IMG/VR virus record: IMGVR_UViG_3300021233_000303
Coordinates: 1 to 20,064 of that record
Direction: 5' to 3' (one strand)
DNA length: 20,064 bases
DNA from: a virus
Shown here: piece by piece, positions 1 through 7,666 of the stretch
How positions within the stretch are numbered: the stretch's first letter is position 1
Layout: each line of letters opens with the position of its first letter
Notes under the pieces: generated by a model
The model's database searches: none
What the model was told of the DNA's origin: nothing
The model's input: the letters and a program-made list of their open reading frames with translations, nothing else
Made by a program: the position numbers and the translations under genes

Positions 1-20
1 GCGGAGAGCGCGGCGAACAG

Positions 21-116
21 CCCGCGATCCCGCTAATGCGGGAGAGTGGGTGAGCCGAGCGGGCGCGAGCGCCGTAACGGATGCGTAGCAACGGCCGGGC
101 CAGCCATCAAATAAGC
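21..116. repeat. Mosaic intergenic repeat, copy 1
   Basis: Non-coding sequence downstream of the leftmost tail gene. It starts with a perfect 6-bp hairpin, TCCCGC-taat-GCGGGA (28-43), whose stem recurs with different loops at 12556-12571 and 12726-12741. It continues into a block (57-116) that matches 5535-5594 over 60 nt with two mismatches by eye, ending in CATCAAATAAGC. The block can fold locally (GGCGCGAGCGCC and CCGTAACGG). It therefore fuses a module seen near 12.55 kb to one seen near 5.5 kb. Function unknown; it may be a small non-autonomous element or a structured RNA segment. Confidence 0.8.
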
Positions 117-126
117 AGAGAGAAAA

Positions 127-1584
127 TCACTCAGGAATCGGAATCCTCGGGTACATCGGATCAGCACCTCTCAGGTTGTTGATCGTGTAGAGCCCAGTGC
201 CCTCGGCCATGCCTGTTGCAATTTGCCCGGAGAGTGACTTGATGGCCACGGGGTAGTTGTCATCACCGAAGCTTGCGGATCGCCAGATCATGTATGTGCC
301 GTAGTACGGGTAAACATTGCCGCCGAGGTAGCAACTCTCCTTGCTGAACGTGACGGTCTTCTCAGTGATCCCATCATCTTTATTCCAGCAAAAGATTGTA
401 GCCGACCCAATGTTTGAAGGTATATCAGCCACAAGCCCGTCACCGCTGACTGTTCCACAAGTCAATCGCCAGTGAGAATCCGTATCGCCGTCCTGAAAGG
501 TTACACCTTGAACACCGCTTAACGCTGCCGTGCCGGTAGCCGGTTCCCCGACTCTGGAGATCACAAAATCCCCGCAGTCTGTGGCATCGAACCAGCGGTA
601 GTCATAAGATACCCCGGTTTGCTCCCATGTATCGGGATCGAATATCGGCATCCCCCATAATCCGGGAGGGCTAGTTGCTTTCCATGATTCAAAGTCAAAG
701 GGCGTCGATAGCGTGATCGTGAAGGCGTGACTCTCGTCCCGTGTCCAGGTGCGGCTTGTGGCAGTCTGGGCCGTGAGCCGAAAGCCAGGAGGACGGACGT
801 AAGGATCGATTCCGTCTCCCACGTTGTATCCATCTGCCGTGCTATCTGTGATGCTCGCAGCGGTATACCAATCGCCACCAGATAGGTAATCACTGATTCC
901 TTTTTTGGTGATGGATACCCCACCTAAAATCCCAAGGTAGTTGCTGTTCCCATAGGTAATGAACCCATTCGGGTATTGCTTCCAGTTTGAATTGTTGACG
1001 TCACCACTAGATGCCGCGATGGCTGAAACGGAGGCATCTGAAAGGTCGGTGTAGAACGGACCTGCAGATGTCGTCCAAGGCCCATTTAGATCAATGGCAG
1101 GATACTCGTTGCTGTAGTCCCAATACTCACCAGGCGCGTAGTAAGTCCATCCACCTTCCCATTCATGCCCCTCCATGGAAAGGACGACATTGCTTTTCCA
1201 TGTCCGCAACCAAGGGGGAGGAGTTCCAATTACCCAAGGTGTAGGTATTTCACTCCAAGTCAGGCCAGCTAGGGAAATGCTAATTGGCCCAATTTTTGAA
1301 AGTCCAACACCGTTGTCTCCTACGTATTCATTGCCTCCCATATAAGGAAGTGCATCCCAATATCCATTCGGGTACTGATAAAGAGTTGCTCCTGCGGTCA
1401 TGTGAGGATTAGTGACCCGATAGTGCCAAAGCTCAATCGTGCTTCCCGCCGGAAATGTCGGAGTTGACCCGTCGGGTGGTCCTTTGACCAAAAGAGAGCA
1501 GTCTATCGGGTATCCCGGCTCGTAGGGACGAGGTGCTTTGTCTTCTACAAAGACCTCAAGGGGCCGTGGGTAGTGATGGAACAT
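127..1584 (-). CDS. Putative tail tip/fibre-associated structural protein (485 aa)
   Basis: I do not recognise a named family. The protein is rich in Gly, Trp, Tyr, Ser and Thr, has many short beta-type stretches and no coiled coil, signal peptide or membrane segment. That composition and its place as the third gene after the tape measure gene suggest an extracellular beta-rich tail component such as a fibre, tip or receptor-contact protein. The ATG follows the stop of the upstream gene (1588) by 3 nt, so it is almost certainly co-transcribed with it. No Shine-Dalgarno is evident. Base composition looks less GC-rich than the head genes, consistent with mosaic exchange of tail-end genes. The next feature downstream is repeat copy 1. 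The ORF is secure; the role is inferred from position only. Confidence 0.75.
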   Translation of the reverse strand: MFHHYPRPLEVFVEDKAPRPYEPGYPIDCSLLVKGPPDGSTPTFPAGSTIELWHYRVTNPHMTAGATLYQYPNGYWDALPYMGGNEYVGDNGVGLSKIGPISISLAGLTWSEIPTPWVIGTPPPWLRTWKSNVVLSMEGHEWEGGWTYYAPGEYWDYSNEYPAIDLNGPWTTSAGPFYTDLSDASVSAIAASSGDVNNSNWKQYPNGFITYGNSNYLGILGGVSITKKGISDYLSGGDWYTAASITDSTADGYNVGDGIDPYVRPPGFRLTAQTATSRTWTRDESHAFTITLSTPFDFESWKATSPPGLWGMPIFDPDTWEQTGVSYDYRWFDATDCGDFVISRVGEPATGTAALSGVQGVTFQDGDTDSHWRLTCGTVSGDGLVADIPSNIGSATIFCWNKDDGITEKTVTFSKESCYLGGNVYPYYGTYMIWRSASFGDDNYPVAIKSLSGQIATGMAEGTGLYTINNLRGADPMYPRIPIPE

Positions 1585-1587
1585 GAC

Positions 1588-2220
1588 TCACGGGGCGAAT
1601 GTGAACGTATGCCCGAAAGGCTGGTCACTCTGCAGCCCAAAGACCAACTGGTAGGCCATCGGCCCGTAAGTCCCCTGCACCACACTCCCATCGGGTCGGA
1701 TATAGCCGAGCAGGACATAGGCAAACTCGACGGTGTTGGCTGGCACCGGAGGAGTCGCATCACTGAGCCCCGTCTCGCACACTGCACCCACCACGGTACC
1801 CGCCACGCAGCGCACCTTCAGCCAGACATTCCTGACCTTGCCTGTCTCCGGCAGCGTGTAGGCCATGCGTGGATACTCAAGGAACCCGCCCGCGCCATCT
1901 GACGGCATCGCCCATAGGAACTGCCCATCAACATTTGGAAACACGCCGCCGACCGTGCCGGGGTAGAGCGAGAGGTAGTTAGTGGTCGTCCCGCTGGCCG
2001 TCACCGAGGAAAGGATGATCTGAAGAGGCTTGATCGGTGCGCTTGACTCTTCGCCTCCACCTCGAGCCCATAGCTGGGTACCCATCGGAGTCCTGGCAAA
2101 GGCCCCGCCGACGAAGCTTGTGACTAGCGAGGAGCGGACGTAATCGACAAGGGTATTCCAATGCCCAAGAGGAATCAGGCCTTGGCTCTTGAGCTTGAGC
2201 TTGTCGATGTCGTAGGCCAT
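1588..2220 (-). CDS. Putative tail-associated protein (210 aa)
   Basis: Protein of unknown family, beginning MAYDIDKLKLKSQGLIPLGH, with a Gly/Ser/Thr-rich, probably beta-rich body and no membrane segment. The N-terminal helix-like stretch followed by a beta-rich domain would suit a small tail-tip or fibre-attachment protein, but this is inference from its place two genes after the tape measure gene. It lies 6 nt after the stop of the upstream gene and 3 nt before the next start, so the three genes are tightly packed in one operon. A GGAGGAG string lies about 11 nt upstream of the ATG, inside the end of the preceding gene; this is long for a Shine-Dalgarno but is one of the few candidates among the structural genes. 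Confidence 0.7.
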   Translation of the reverse strand: MAYDIDKLKLKSQGLIPLGHWNTLVDYVRSSLVTSFVGGAFARTPMGTQLWARGGGEESSAPIKPLQIILSSVTASGTTTNYLSLYPGTVGGVFPNVDGQFLWAMPSDGAGGFLEYPRMAYTLPETGKVRNVWLKVRCVAGTVVGAVCETGLSDATPPVPANTVEFAYVLLGYIRPDGSVVQGTYGPMAYQLVFGLQSDQPFGHTFTFAP

Positions 2221-2226
2221 AACTGA

Positions 2227-2919
2227 CTACGCTCCTCCGTGCGGGTAAATAGCAGATGGCCACGGGTTTGCCGACCAGATCCGGGTGATGGATCGCGTCC
2301 AGTAGGGATATCGCCTTTGGATGCTCCCCGAGATGATCAACCAATTAGGCTCAAGATCATCCGTGTACCCAATCAGCGTCGAGACACTCTCCGGCTTGGT
2401 CCAAAAATACTTGGTGTAGGTCTCGGTGACCGATGCTACTTTGTAGGTCGAAATCCCTGCATACTCGCTCCAGGTCGCCCAACCATCAAATTTCCCTTTC
2501 TCATTAAAAAGCGCACCGTTTTCAACAGTCCCAAAAGGAGGGTTGTCGTTGTAGGTTTTTGAAAAATTAGGGTGCGCCTCGATAGGGGCCTCCACCGCAT
2601 TGGCGCTCTCACTGTACTCGTCTGGAGGCAATGGCTGATCCGTTGCAGGGGGATCGTTATTTGCAGGGGTCTCATAGGTCAACGTGACATCCACCAGCAT
2701 CGGGATGCTGGAAGCCTGCGCACTCCTCTGAACCAGTGTGGCATTTGCCATGTCGGGGTGAGCCGATCCACGCTGAGGGCATCCAGCGATCCATCCATCC
2801 TCAAATGCGCGGAATGTGCGCTCGATCACCAGCTGGCCGTTGCGTCCCTCGCTATACTTGTTTTTGGCCTGAAGGATACCACTCCCAAAGGAGGTTCCGA
2901 CGATGCGAGCGATAGTCAT
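2227..2919 (-). CDS. Putative tail protein downstream of the tape measure (230 aa)
   Basis: Unknown family. The N-terminus (MTIARIVGTSFGSGILQAKN) is followed by a mixed region with a Pro/Asp-rich linker around residues 85-110 and a Trp/Tyr-rich C-terminal third. No membrane or signal segment is seen. In siphoviruses the first gene after the tape measure gene often encodes a distal tail protein or another baseplate component, so that is a reasonable but unproven role. The gene has a pyrimidine-rich leader carrying a 12-nt word (GAAGGCTAAAAG on the plus strand, 2935-2946) that occurs at the same distance before the start at 6086. No Shine-Dalgarno is seen. Confidence 0.7.
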   Translation of the reverse strand: MTIARIVGTSFGSGILQAKNKYSEGRNGQLVIERTFRAFEDGWIAGCPQRGSAHPDMANATLVQRSAQASSIPMLVDVTLTYETPANNDPPATDQPLPPDEYSESANAVEAPIEAHPNFSKTYNDNPPFGTVENGALFNEKGKFDGWATWSEYAGISTYKVASVTETYTKYFWTKPESVSTLIGYTDDLEPNWLIISGSIQRRYPYWTRSITRIWSANPWPSAIYPHGGA

Positions 2920-2994
2920 GGATTGGGAAAGGCTGAAGGCTAAAAGCTAAAGGATGAAACTGGGGAAGGTTTAAGAGGTGATGAGTGTCAATGG

Positions 2995-4488
2995 TTAGGA
3001 GGCGTCGGGTATCTCAAGGGTGTATTCTTTCTCAGCAATGATCTTCATGTAGTTGCGCATCTCCTCCTGGAGTTTGATTCCCTTTTCGGCCTCGGCATTG
3101 ATTACCGAGTAGTCCACTCCGGCCAGACGCTGGCCGCTTCTGCTATCTCCGACCTCCTTGATGCCGGAAACAAATCCAAGGTCACGCTCCCTCTCGCGGA
3201 AGTCATCCATCTTTTTGCGCTCGGCAAGCTTTTCGTTTCGCTCCGATATCTTGGCAAGATTATCACGCTCTTTAGAATCAACTTCTGCTTTTTTCTTGAG
3301 AGCCTTGTCGTATTCTTCGGCCTCTTTGTTAAGTTGCTTTAACTGTTCCTCACCGGCCTTCTCTTGGATTTTGGCAATTTCGTCCTGCGTCGATAGCTGC
3401 GCCTGCTCGTTTTTTACGATCTGGTCACTGAGTTCTTTGCGCCGATCCACTGAGTCTGCCGAGGTGTTTGCGAGCTCCTCCTCAAGGGCCTTTCGCTGCT
3501 CCACCAGGTGCGCCAGCCTTGTCTCGGCTTCCAAGGCCTTTTCCGCATGATCAGCCCTAATCTGCGCAATCCGCTCCTCGAGGGCTGCACGATCTTCGGC
3601 GGCGGCATTCTGCGCTTCGGCTGCATCAATGGCTGCCTGCTGGTCCGGTGATTGCGGTGCTTCACCTTCACCAAAGATTATTTTTTTCAGCTCATTGCCA
3701 TACTCAATAACATTGTTTTTGGCGTTCTCAATCATTGCCCCAAGGCTCCCCCAAGCACCTTGCAAATCTCCTTTTAGGAGGCTTGCAAATGCTTGGTTCA
3801 TATCAGAGGCACCGTCCACGATTATCTTGAACAATCGGGCAAACTTTTCTTCGTCTATTTCACGAATCTTATCGTTAAGATTAAGAGTTTCTGCGGAAAA
3901 CACGATAGCCGCATTTTTTGCTGCTGTAAGTCTGTCACCAGCCTCATCAAGTTTTTTTACAGCTTCATCACTGGCAACTGCCGTTTTCTGAAAAAACTTC
4001 TCCATCTCTTCCGTCCCGCCAAGCAGCATCGGAAACAGGACTTTGGCTTTTGAACCCATTGACTCAAATGCCAAGGTGATGCGCTCCTGGGGGTCGGGAA
4101 TCTTCTCCAAGGCTGCGGCAAGCATGATCATCTGCTCATCCATGTTTGCTTTGGAAAACTCCTTGGCATCAATCCCGAGCTTCTCCAGACCACTGCTGTC
4201 AGCCCGCAGCTTGCCAAGCACTTTGGCGACATTGTCGATAGTCATGCCAAACTGCTGCGCATACTGATCGACCCTCTGCACGGCCTCTGCCGTTGTGCCA
4301 AAGGTCTCGGCCATGTCCTGAATCTTTCCAAAGTGCTCGAGTATCTGCTCAACCGAGATGCCTGCAAAGATCCCCATCAGGAGATGATGAACCTCATCCT
4401 TGAAGTGCATGACCTGCCCCTTTGCTGCGTCCAGCCCTGTCTTGAGGGCTGAGTTATTGGTTCCCAGCGTGAGTTCGATGGCGCTCAT
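2995..4488 (-). CDS. Tail tape measure-like protein (497 aa)
   Basis: Likely the tape measure (tail length) protein, around which the tail tube polymerises. The N-terminus shows the common pattern of these proteins, a short strand followed by NNSALKTGLDAAKGQV, then helical segments rich in Ala, Lys and Glu. Residues about 281-440 form a long charged coiled coil of Glu/Lys/Arg/Gln/Ala heptads. Hydrophobic segments are short (near 34-50 and 188-200), so a full membrane-spanning region is not clear. It is small for a tape measure protein; on the usual rule of roughly 1.5 angstrom per residue it would specify a tail of about 75 nm. It starts 5 nt after the stop of the probable chaperone gene. No Shine-Dalgarno is seen. 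Confidence 0.8.
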   Translation of the reverse strand: MSAIELTLGTNNSALKTGLDAAKGQVMHFKDEVHHLLMGIFAGISVEQILEHFGKIQDMAETFGTTAEAVQRVDQYAQQFGMTIDNVAKVLGKLRADSSGLEKLGIDAKEFSKANMDEQMIMLAAALEKIPDPQERITLAFESMGSKAKVLFPMLLGGTEEMEKFFQKTAVASDEAVKKLDEAGDRLTAAKNAAIVFSAETLNLNDKIREIDEEKFARLFKIIVDGASDMNQAFASLLKGDLQGAWGSLGAMIENAKNNVIEYGNELKKIIFGEGEAPQSPDQQAAIDAAEAQNAAAEDRAALEERIAQIRADHAEKALEAETRLAHLVEQRKALEEELANTSADSVDRRKELSDQIVKNEQAQLSTQDEIAKIQEKAGEEQLKQLNKEAEEYDKALKKKAEVDSKERDNLAKISERNEKLAERKKMDDFRERERDLGFVSGIKEVGDSRSGQRLAGVDYSVINAEAEKGIKLQEEMRNYMKIIAEKEYTLEIPDAS

Positions 4489-4493
4489 GGTCG

Positions 4494-5039
4494 TTAAAGT
4501 GTGTATCCGGCAGCTTTCAGAGCCTCTTCTTCAGCCGCTGTCATCAGCGGGATCTCGTTTCCTCCCGCCTCGGCCAATGCCAGGACAAGGTGCCGCGCAT
4601 ACCCGAAGGGAGTTGCCCAGGCTTCCTCATGGCCCATCCGGCCGCAGCGCATGAGCACCGCCGCCATGTAGAGGCAGATCGGGCTCTTGACGGGTTTTCC
4701 AGATCCGCTCTCCCAGCAGCGCGGGGTGGCAATGTGGTCGGCAAGGTAGCTCTGGAATGCCAGCGAGGTCTCCCTGATCCCGGCTTTCTCGATCGATGCA
4801 ATCAGGTGCGGGTCACAGACAAACTCGGCAGGCCCGCAGGTCGCCGGGCTCTCGGCAGGGCGGGAGCAGATCAGCAGAGCAAGTGCCAGATCCGCTGCCG
4901 TCCCGTCACCGCTTACACCTACATAGGGGCTTCGGACGAACTCCAGGAGCCAGACATGCCAGAGACTGAGGGGCTGCAACGCAACCCCGCAGATCTCATG
5001 GCGAAGATTGAAGACGCACTCCGCGAGGGTTGCGGACAT
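4494..5039 (-). CDS. Putative tail assembly chaperone (181 aa)
   Basis: Unknown by sequence; proposed as the tail assembly chaperone because it is the single gene directly upstream of the tape measure gene, the place of lambda G/GT-type chaperones. The protein is mostly helical and Ala/Leu-rich, with no signal peptide. The C-terminal half, containing EAWATPFGYARHLVLALAEA, looks the most conserved in style. Many such loci use a -1 frameshift to add a second domain, but here only 5 nt separate the stop from the tape measure ATG, so there is no room for a separate downstream chaperone reading frame. It starts 24 nt after the previous gene ends. No Shine-Dalgarno is seen. Confidence 0.65.
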   Translation of the reverse strand: MSATLAECVFNLRHEICGVALQPLSLWHVWLLEFVRSPYVGVSGDGTAADLALALLICSRPAESPATCGPAEFVCDPHLIASIEKAGIRETSLAFQSYLADHIATPRCWESGSGKPVKSPICLYMAAVLMRCGRMGHEEAWATPFGYARHLVLALAEAGGNEIPLMTAAEEEALKAAGYTL

Positions 5040-5063
5040 GGCCGTAACGTGGACGGCTGGTCC

Positions 5064-5420
5064 TTAGACCACCACGGTCGGCGTGAAGCCGGTATGGTAG
5101 GCGAGAGAGACGGTCTGCTTCAGAGGCTTGCCACCAAAATTCTGGAGGTCGGCCTCGATGACCACGAAGGCACGCTCGTCTCCATCGATCTCCTCGAGGA
5201 CATCACCCTTGTTGAGGGCGACTCCGGTGCTCTTGATCACCAGATCGCAGGAGACATCGACGCCGGGCCTCCAGAAGGAGTAGTTGGCCACAAGCCCGTC
5301 GCCGCCATCGGTGCGCTCGTGCATGGTGGAGTCTTTCTCCTTCCACGTGCCGTCAACGACGACATGGTTGGCGAAGAGGGGGGCGCTTTTGCGAAGGAGG
5401 ACGGTGCCAAGCTGGGACAT
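5064..5420 (-). CDS. Small tail protein, possible tail tube subunit (118 aa)
   Basis: A short beta-rich protein with no recognised family. It occupies the slot of the major tail tube protein, between the tail terminator-like gene and the putative chaperone, but at 118 aa it is shorter than most tube proteins, so the assignment is tentative. No signal peptide, membrane segment or coiled coil is seen. The ATG follows a pyrimidine-rich leader (complement of 5421-5440, 16 of 20 C or T) and no Shine-Dalgarno. A TTTGACA string on the minus strand (5464-5470) lies 44 nt upstream, at the edge of repeat copy 2, and could be a -35 box, although no good -10 box follows. Confidence 0.65.
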   Translation of the reverse strand: MSQLGTVLLRKSAPLFANHVVVDGTWKEKDSTMHERTDGGDGLVANYSFWRPGVDVSCDLVIKSTGVALNKGDVLEEIDGDERAFVVIEADLQNFGGKPLKQTVSLAYHTGFTPTVVV

Positions 5421-5464
5421 GGGAAAGGTAGGGTTGGAGTTTGGGTGTTCCCTTTCCCCGCTGT

Positions 5465-5594
5465 GTCAAATCGTGGCGTGGTGACCCGGCCGGTTAGACT
5501 GGGAGCGCAGCGACCAGCCCCGAAGGGGTTAGCTGAGCGGGCGCGAGCGCCGTAACGGATGCGTAGCAACGGCAGAGCCAGCCATCAAATAAGC
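5465..5594. repeat. Mosaic intergenic repeat, copy 2 (longest)
   Basis: This copy fills most of the 210-nt gap between two tail genes. Its left part (5491-5528) matches 12637-12674 over 38 nt with one mismatch and includes a CCCCGAAGGGG mini-hairpin. Its right part (5535-5594) matches 57-116 over 60 nt with two mismatches. It is thus the only copy that carries both modules in full. All copies have the same orientation relative to the operon. Inside one operon such a repeat would be transcribed with the tail genes. No open reading frame or promoter is clear within it. Confidence 0.85.
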
Positions 5595-5630
5595 CCTCAG
5601 GGCGACACCGATCGACGGGAGTCGTGTGAC

Positions 5631-6086
5631 TTAATCCATCAGACCGCAGTAGGCCCGGTAGCTGAGTACCACACCATGGAGTTTTCGCTCCTGATTCATC
5701 CCCTCTTTGTGGCCCGTGTACTCGATCCCACTGAAGGCCACACCGGCATCCTCGCCGGCAAGGTGCCCCTCAATGGTCTCCTGGGCGCTCTCCTGCAAGG
5801 CCCCCCGCACCGTGTCAGCAAGCCTGGCAAGATGCTCCAGGGGATCCCCGGCAGCCTCACGCTCACCGGCCTCGCCACTGCCAATGAGCAGCTGGATCTC
5901 CACCTCAAGCTGATCCACACCGGCACCCTGCACCAGATCCCCTCCCCCGGACATGACTGTGACGATCACCCTGGGAAGCGGACCCTGCTCCTCGTTGCGG
6001 TGTCCCTCGAGCAGGGTGACACCGGGAAGCGAATCGGTGAGGTAGCTGACCAGGGATTTCTCAAGACGGATGGCTAGGAGGGACAT
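5631..6086 (-). CDS. Putative tail terminator / minor tail protein (151 aa)
   Basis: The overall pattern fits small tail-terminator or tail-completion proteins: an N-terminal helix (MSLLAIRLEKSLVSYLTDSL), a central strand pair around PRVIVTV and VEIQLLIG, a long acidic helix, and a final strand VVLSYRAYCGL. Such proteins cap the tail tube and join it to the head. Its position after the gp10-like gene and before the tail genes agrees. No family signature is certain. The start has no Shine-Dalgarno but a pyrimidine-rich leader with the 12-nt word also found before the gene starting at 2919, at identical spacing (6102-6113 here). It ends 37 nt before repeat copy 2. Confidence 0.65.
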   Translation of the reverse strand: MSLLAIRLEKSLVSYLTDSLPGVTLLEGHRNEEQGPLPRVIVTVMSGGGDLVQGAGVDQLEVEIQLLIGSGEAGEREAAGDPLEHLARLADTVRGALQESAQETIEGHLAGEDAGVAFSGIEYTGHKEGMNQERKLHGVVLSYRAYCGLMD

Positions 6087-6127
6087 GGGATGGAAAAAGC
6101 GGAAGGCTAAAAGTTGAATGGTTTTGC

Positions 6128-6910
6128 TTAGGCGGCGCGGACTTTGACCAGGTTGGGATAGGCACGCTCGACGTTCTTCATGCTGTCGAAAACCCCTTTC
6201 TCAAGGTTTTTTTTAAAATACTGCTGACGGCCTTGGACGGTTCTTTGCAGGATCCCCTCGGCATCCTTGCGCATCGAAGCAATGGAGGAGTTGGTCATGG
6301 TCAGGCTGTAGCTCGACTCCGTTTGCTTGATCTTTGCTTTACCAAGCTCGGATGGCATTCGGTTGCGAATCTTTGAGTTTAGCACGGCGGCTGAGGCACG
6401 TAGATTTTCGCCAAACTCTTGAGCAATCGCATGCCATGTAAATTTAGGGATGCCACGACGCGACAACAGTTCGGTGACGCGATTTTTTAACGATGAAAGG
6501 CGCTGACGGTTGAGATCCAGATAGGTGTCCCAGACCGAATCCGGCAGGTAGTTCTTGTTTGCCAAATACCAAACGCCTCCACCCCTCCGGCCACGGGTGC
6601 GCGAGAAGGCACCTGTTCTTGGCCTGGGCATTCCAAGCCAGACTCGACCGTTTTTTGAGCAGACGCTTATTTTGGGGAAGCTGCCTACCGATTCAACCCC
6701 CCAACGATTGAGCGCATCATACTGATTGAACTTGGTTGCGGTAACTTGCCTGATCTTTTCGGCCGGGGTCAGCTTGGTCCGATCCAGGCATGTCTGCAGA
6801 ATCGATTTGGCTTCCGACAAGGTCACCTCGCGCATCGGGCGCATGGTCATCAGCGAGATCTGCCGCAGCACGGTCTCCATGCCACTCACATCGATGCTAG
6901 TCGTGATCAT
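6128..6910 (-). CDS. Putative head-tail completion protein, HK97 gp10-like by position (260 aa)
   Basis: A basic, largely helical protein with an Arg/Gly-rich patch near residues 98-112 (RPRTGAFSRTRGRRGGG) and many Lys/Arg-rich helices after it. No membrane segment. The ATG overlaps the stop of the upstream gene (ATGA, 4 nt), implying coupled translation. It stands between the head-tail connector-like gene and the tail terminator-like gene, where HK97 gp10-type or minor tail completion proteins are usual, though it is longer than most gp10 proteins. Sequence alone does not prove the family. Confidence 0.65.
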   Translation of the reverse strand: MITTSIDVSGMETVLRQISLMTMRPMREVTLSEAKSILQTCLDRTKLTPAEKIRQVTATKFNQYDALNRWGVESVGSFPKISVCSKNGRVWLGMPRPRTGAFSRTRGRRGGGVWYLANKNYLPDSVWDTYLDLNRQRLSSLKNRVTELLSRRGIPKFTWHAIAQEFGENLRASAAVLNSKIRNRMPSELGKAKIKQTESSYSLTMTNSSIASMRKDAEGILQRTVQGRQQYFKKNLEKGVFDSMKNVERAYPNLVKVRAA

Positions 6911-7224
6911 CCGATGCTATGAAGGGAAAGCACCCATTCCGGAAGCGGTTGGGTGACATCCTTGACCTCGACGATCCGATACTCCCGACCGGCCACCTTG
7001 ATGATGCTTTCGGAGACGGGAGTCTCACTGATGGCGCTCTTAAGGAATCTGATGCTGGTATCGGCCTCTGCCGTGAATCCTCCTTCCCGCAGCGTCCTGG
7101 CATCGCGGGTCGGGGGCTTGGTGGCCATAAAGGCGACCCCGTGATACTCGCAAGGCTCCCCATAGGTTTTTAGTCTCTGGGCCGCTCCCCGGCGGGCAAG
7201 GTCTCGGATGGCGTCGGGATTCAT
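6907..7224 (-). CDS. Putative head-tail connector protein (105 aa)
   Basis: A short protein with an N-terminal helix (PDAIRDLARRGAAQRLKTYG) followed by a strand-rich domain ending EYRIVEVKDVTQPLPEWVLS. That plan resembles small head-tail joining proteins such as the lambda FII or HK97 gp7/stopper type, which seal the head and dock the tail. The stop overlaps the next start by 4 nt. The leader is strongly pyrimidine-rich (complement of 7225-7245) with no Shine-Dalgarno. A long hairpin (7247-7283) lies just upstream. The role rests on position and general shape. Confidence 0.65.
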   Translation of the reverse strand: MNPDAIRDLARRGAAQRLKTYGEPCEYHGVAFMATKPPTRDARTLREGGFTAEADTSIRFLKSAISETPVSESIIKVAGREYRIVEVKDVTQPLPEWVLSLHSIG

Positions 7225-7246
7225 TGGGGAAGGGAGAAAAAGTGAA

Positions 7247-7283
7247 GGGCCATCCGACGGGTTACATGTCCGTTGGATGGCCC
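7247..7283. terminator. Long hairpin between head and connector genes
   Basis: GGGCCATCC (7247-7255) pairs perfectly with GGATGGCCC (7275-7283), and the stem continues inward with one G-T pair and ACGG/CCGT, giving about 14 bp around a 9-nt loop. In the direction of transcription (minus) it is followed by TTCACTTTTT, so the T-run begins a few bases too late for a classic terminator. It could be a weak terminator or an RNA-processing/stability element that separates capsid from tail gene expression. Confidence 0.6.
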
Positions 7284-7314
7284 CGGGCTGTGGCGGAGGG
7301 CAGCCGATGAAGTC

Positions 7315-7647
7315 TTAGGCAGCTCCGGGGGATTCCGGAGCGGCGGGAGCCGAGGAGGACTCTTCCTCAGGGGAGGCGGAAGTTTCTTCACCATCTTCCT
7401 CATCAGCAGGGCGGGTCTGAGCTTCGATCGGGAGGAGAGCCTCCTTGTTGAAGACTCCTTTCGGCTCGGAGGGACGGGCCTTTTTGATCAGTCCGCCAGC
7501 GCTGGACCAGATCTGGACTTCGTCGAGATCCGAGTACTTGCGGCCTTTGATCGCGGAGAGTTGCTCCCGGATGGCCACTTCCGGCCCCGCAAGGAGCCGG
7601 AAGGTCTTGTCGCTCTTTTTCCTGCCGAGCGTGATGGCGGTTCTCAT
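7315..7647 (-). CDS. Small protein following the major capsid gene (110 aa)
   Basis: Not recognised. The first two thirds are mixed charge with a short conserved-looking core (residues about 30-60), and the last 30 residues are a low-complexity acidic, Ser/Pro/Ala tail (DEEDGEETSASPEEESSS). It starts 19 nt after the capsid gene stop and ends just before the hairpin at 7247-7283, so it belongs to the capsid transcript. Lambda has gpFI, another small acidic-type accessory of packaging, at the same place, but no homology can be claimed. The ATG has no Shine-Dalgarno. Confidence 0.65.
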   Translation of the reverse strand: MRTAITLGRKKSDKTFRLLAGPEVAIREQLSAIKGRKYSDLDEVQIWSSAGGLIKKARPSEPKGVFNKEALLPIEAQTRPADEEDGEETSASPEEESSSAPAAPESPGAA

Positions 7648-7666
7648 CGTCGTCGCGGCCTAGGGA

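Noticed and set aside
4485-4500. Programmed frameshift joining the chaperone gene to a second domain
   Set aside because: Only 5 nt lie between its stop and the tape measure start, and no slippery heptamer is clear near the end.
4590-5555. 321-codon plus-strand open frame
   Set aside because: Antisense to two tightly packed tail genes and running into repeat copy 2; low-complexity Arg/Gly/Asp translation and no promoter or ribosome site.
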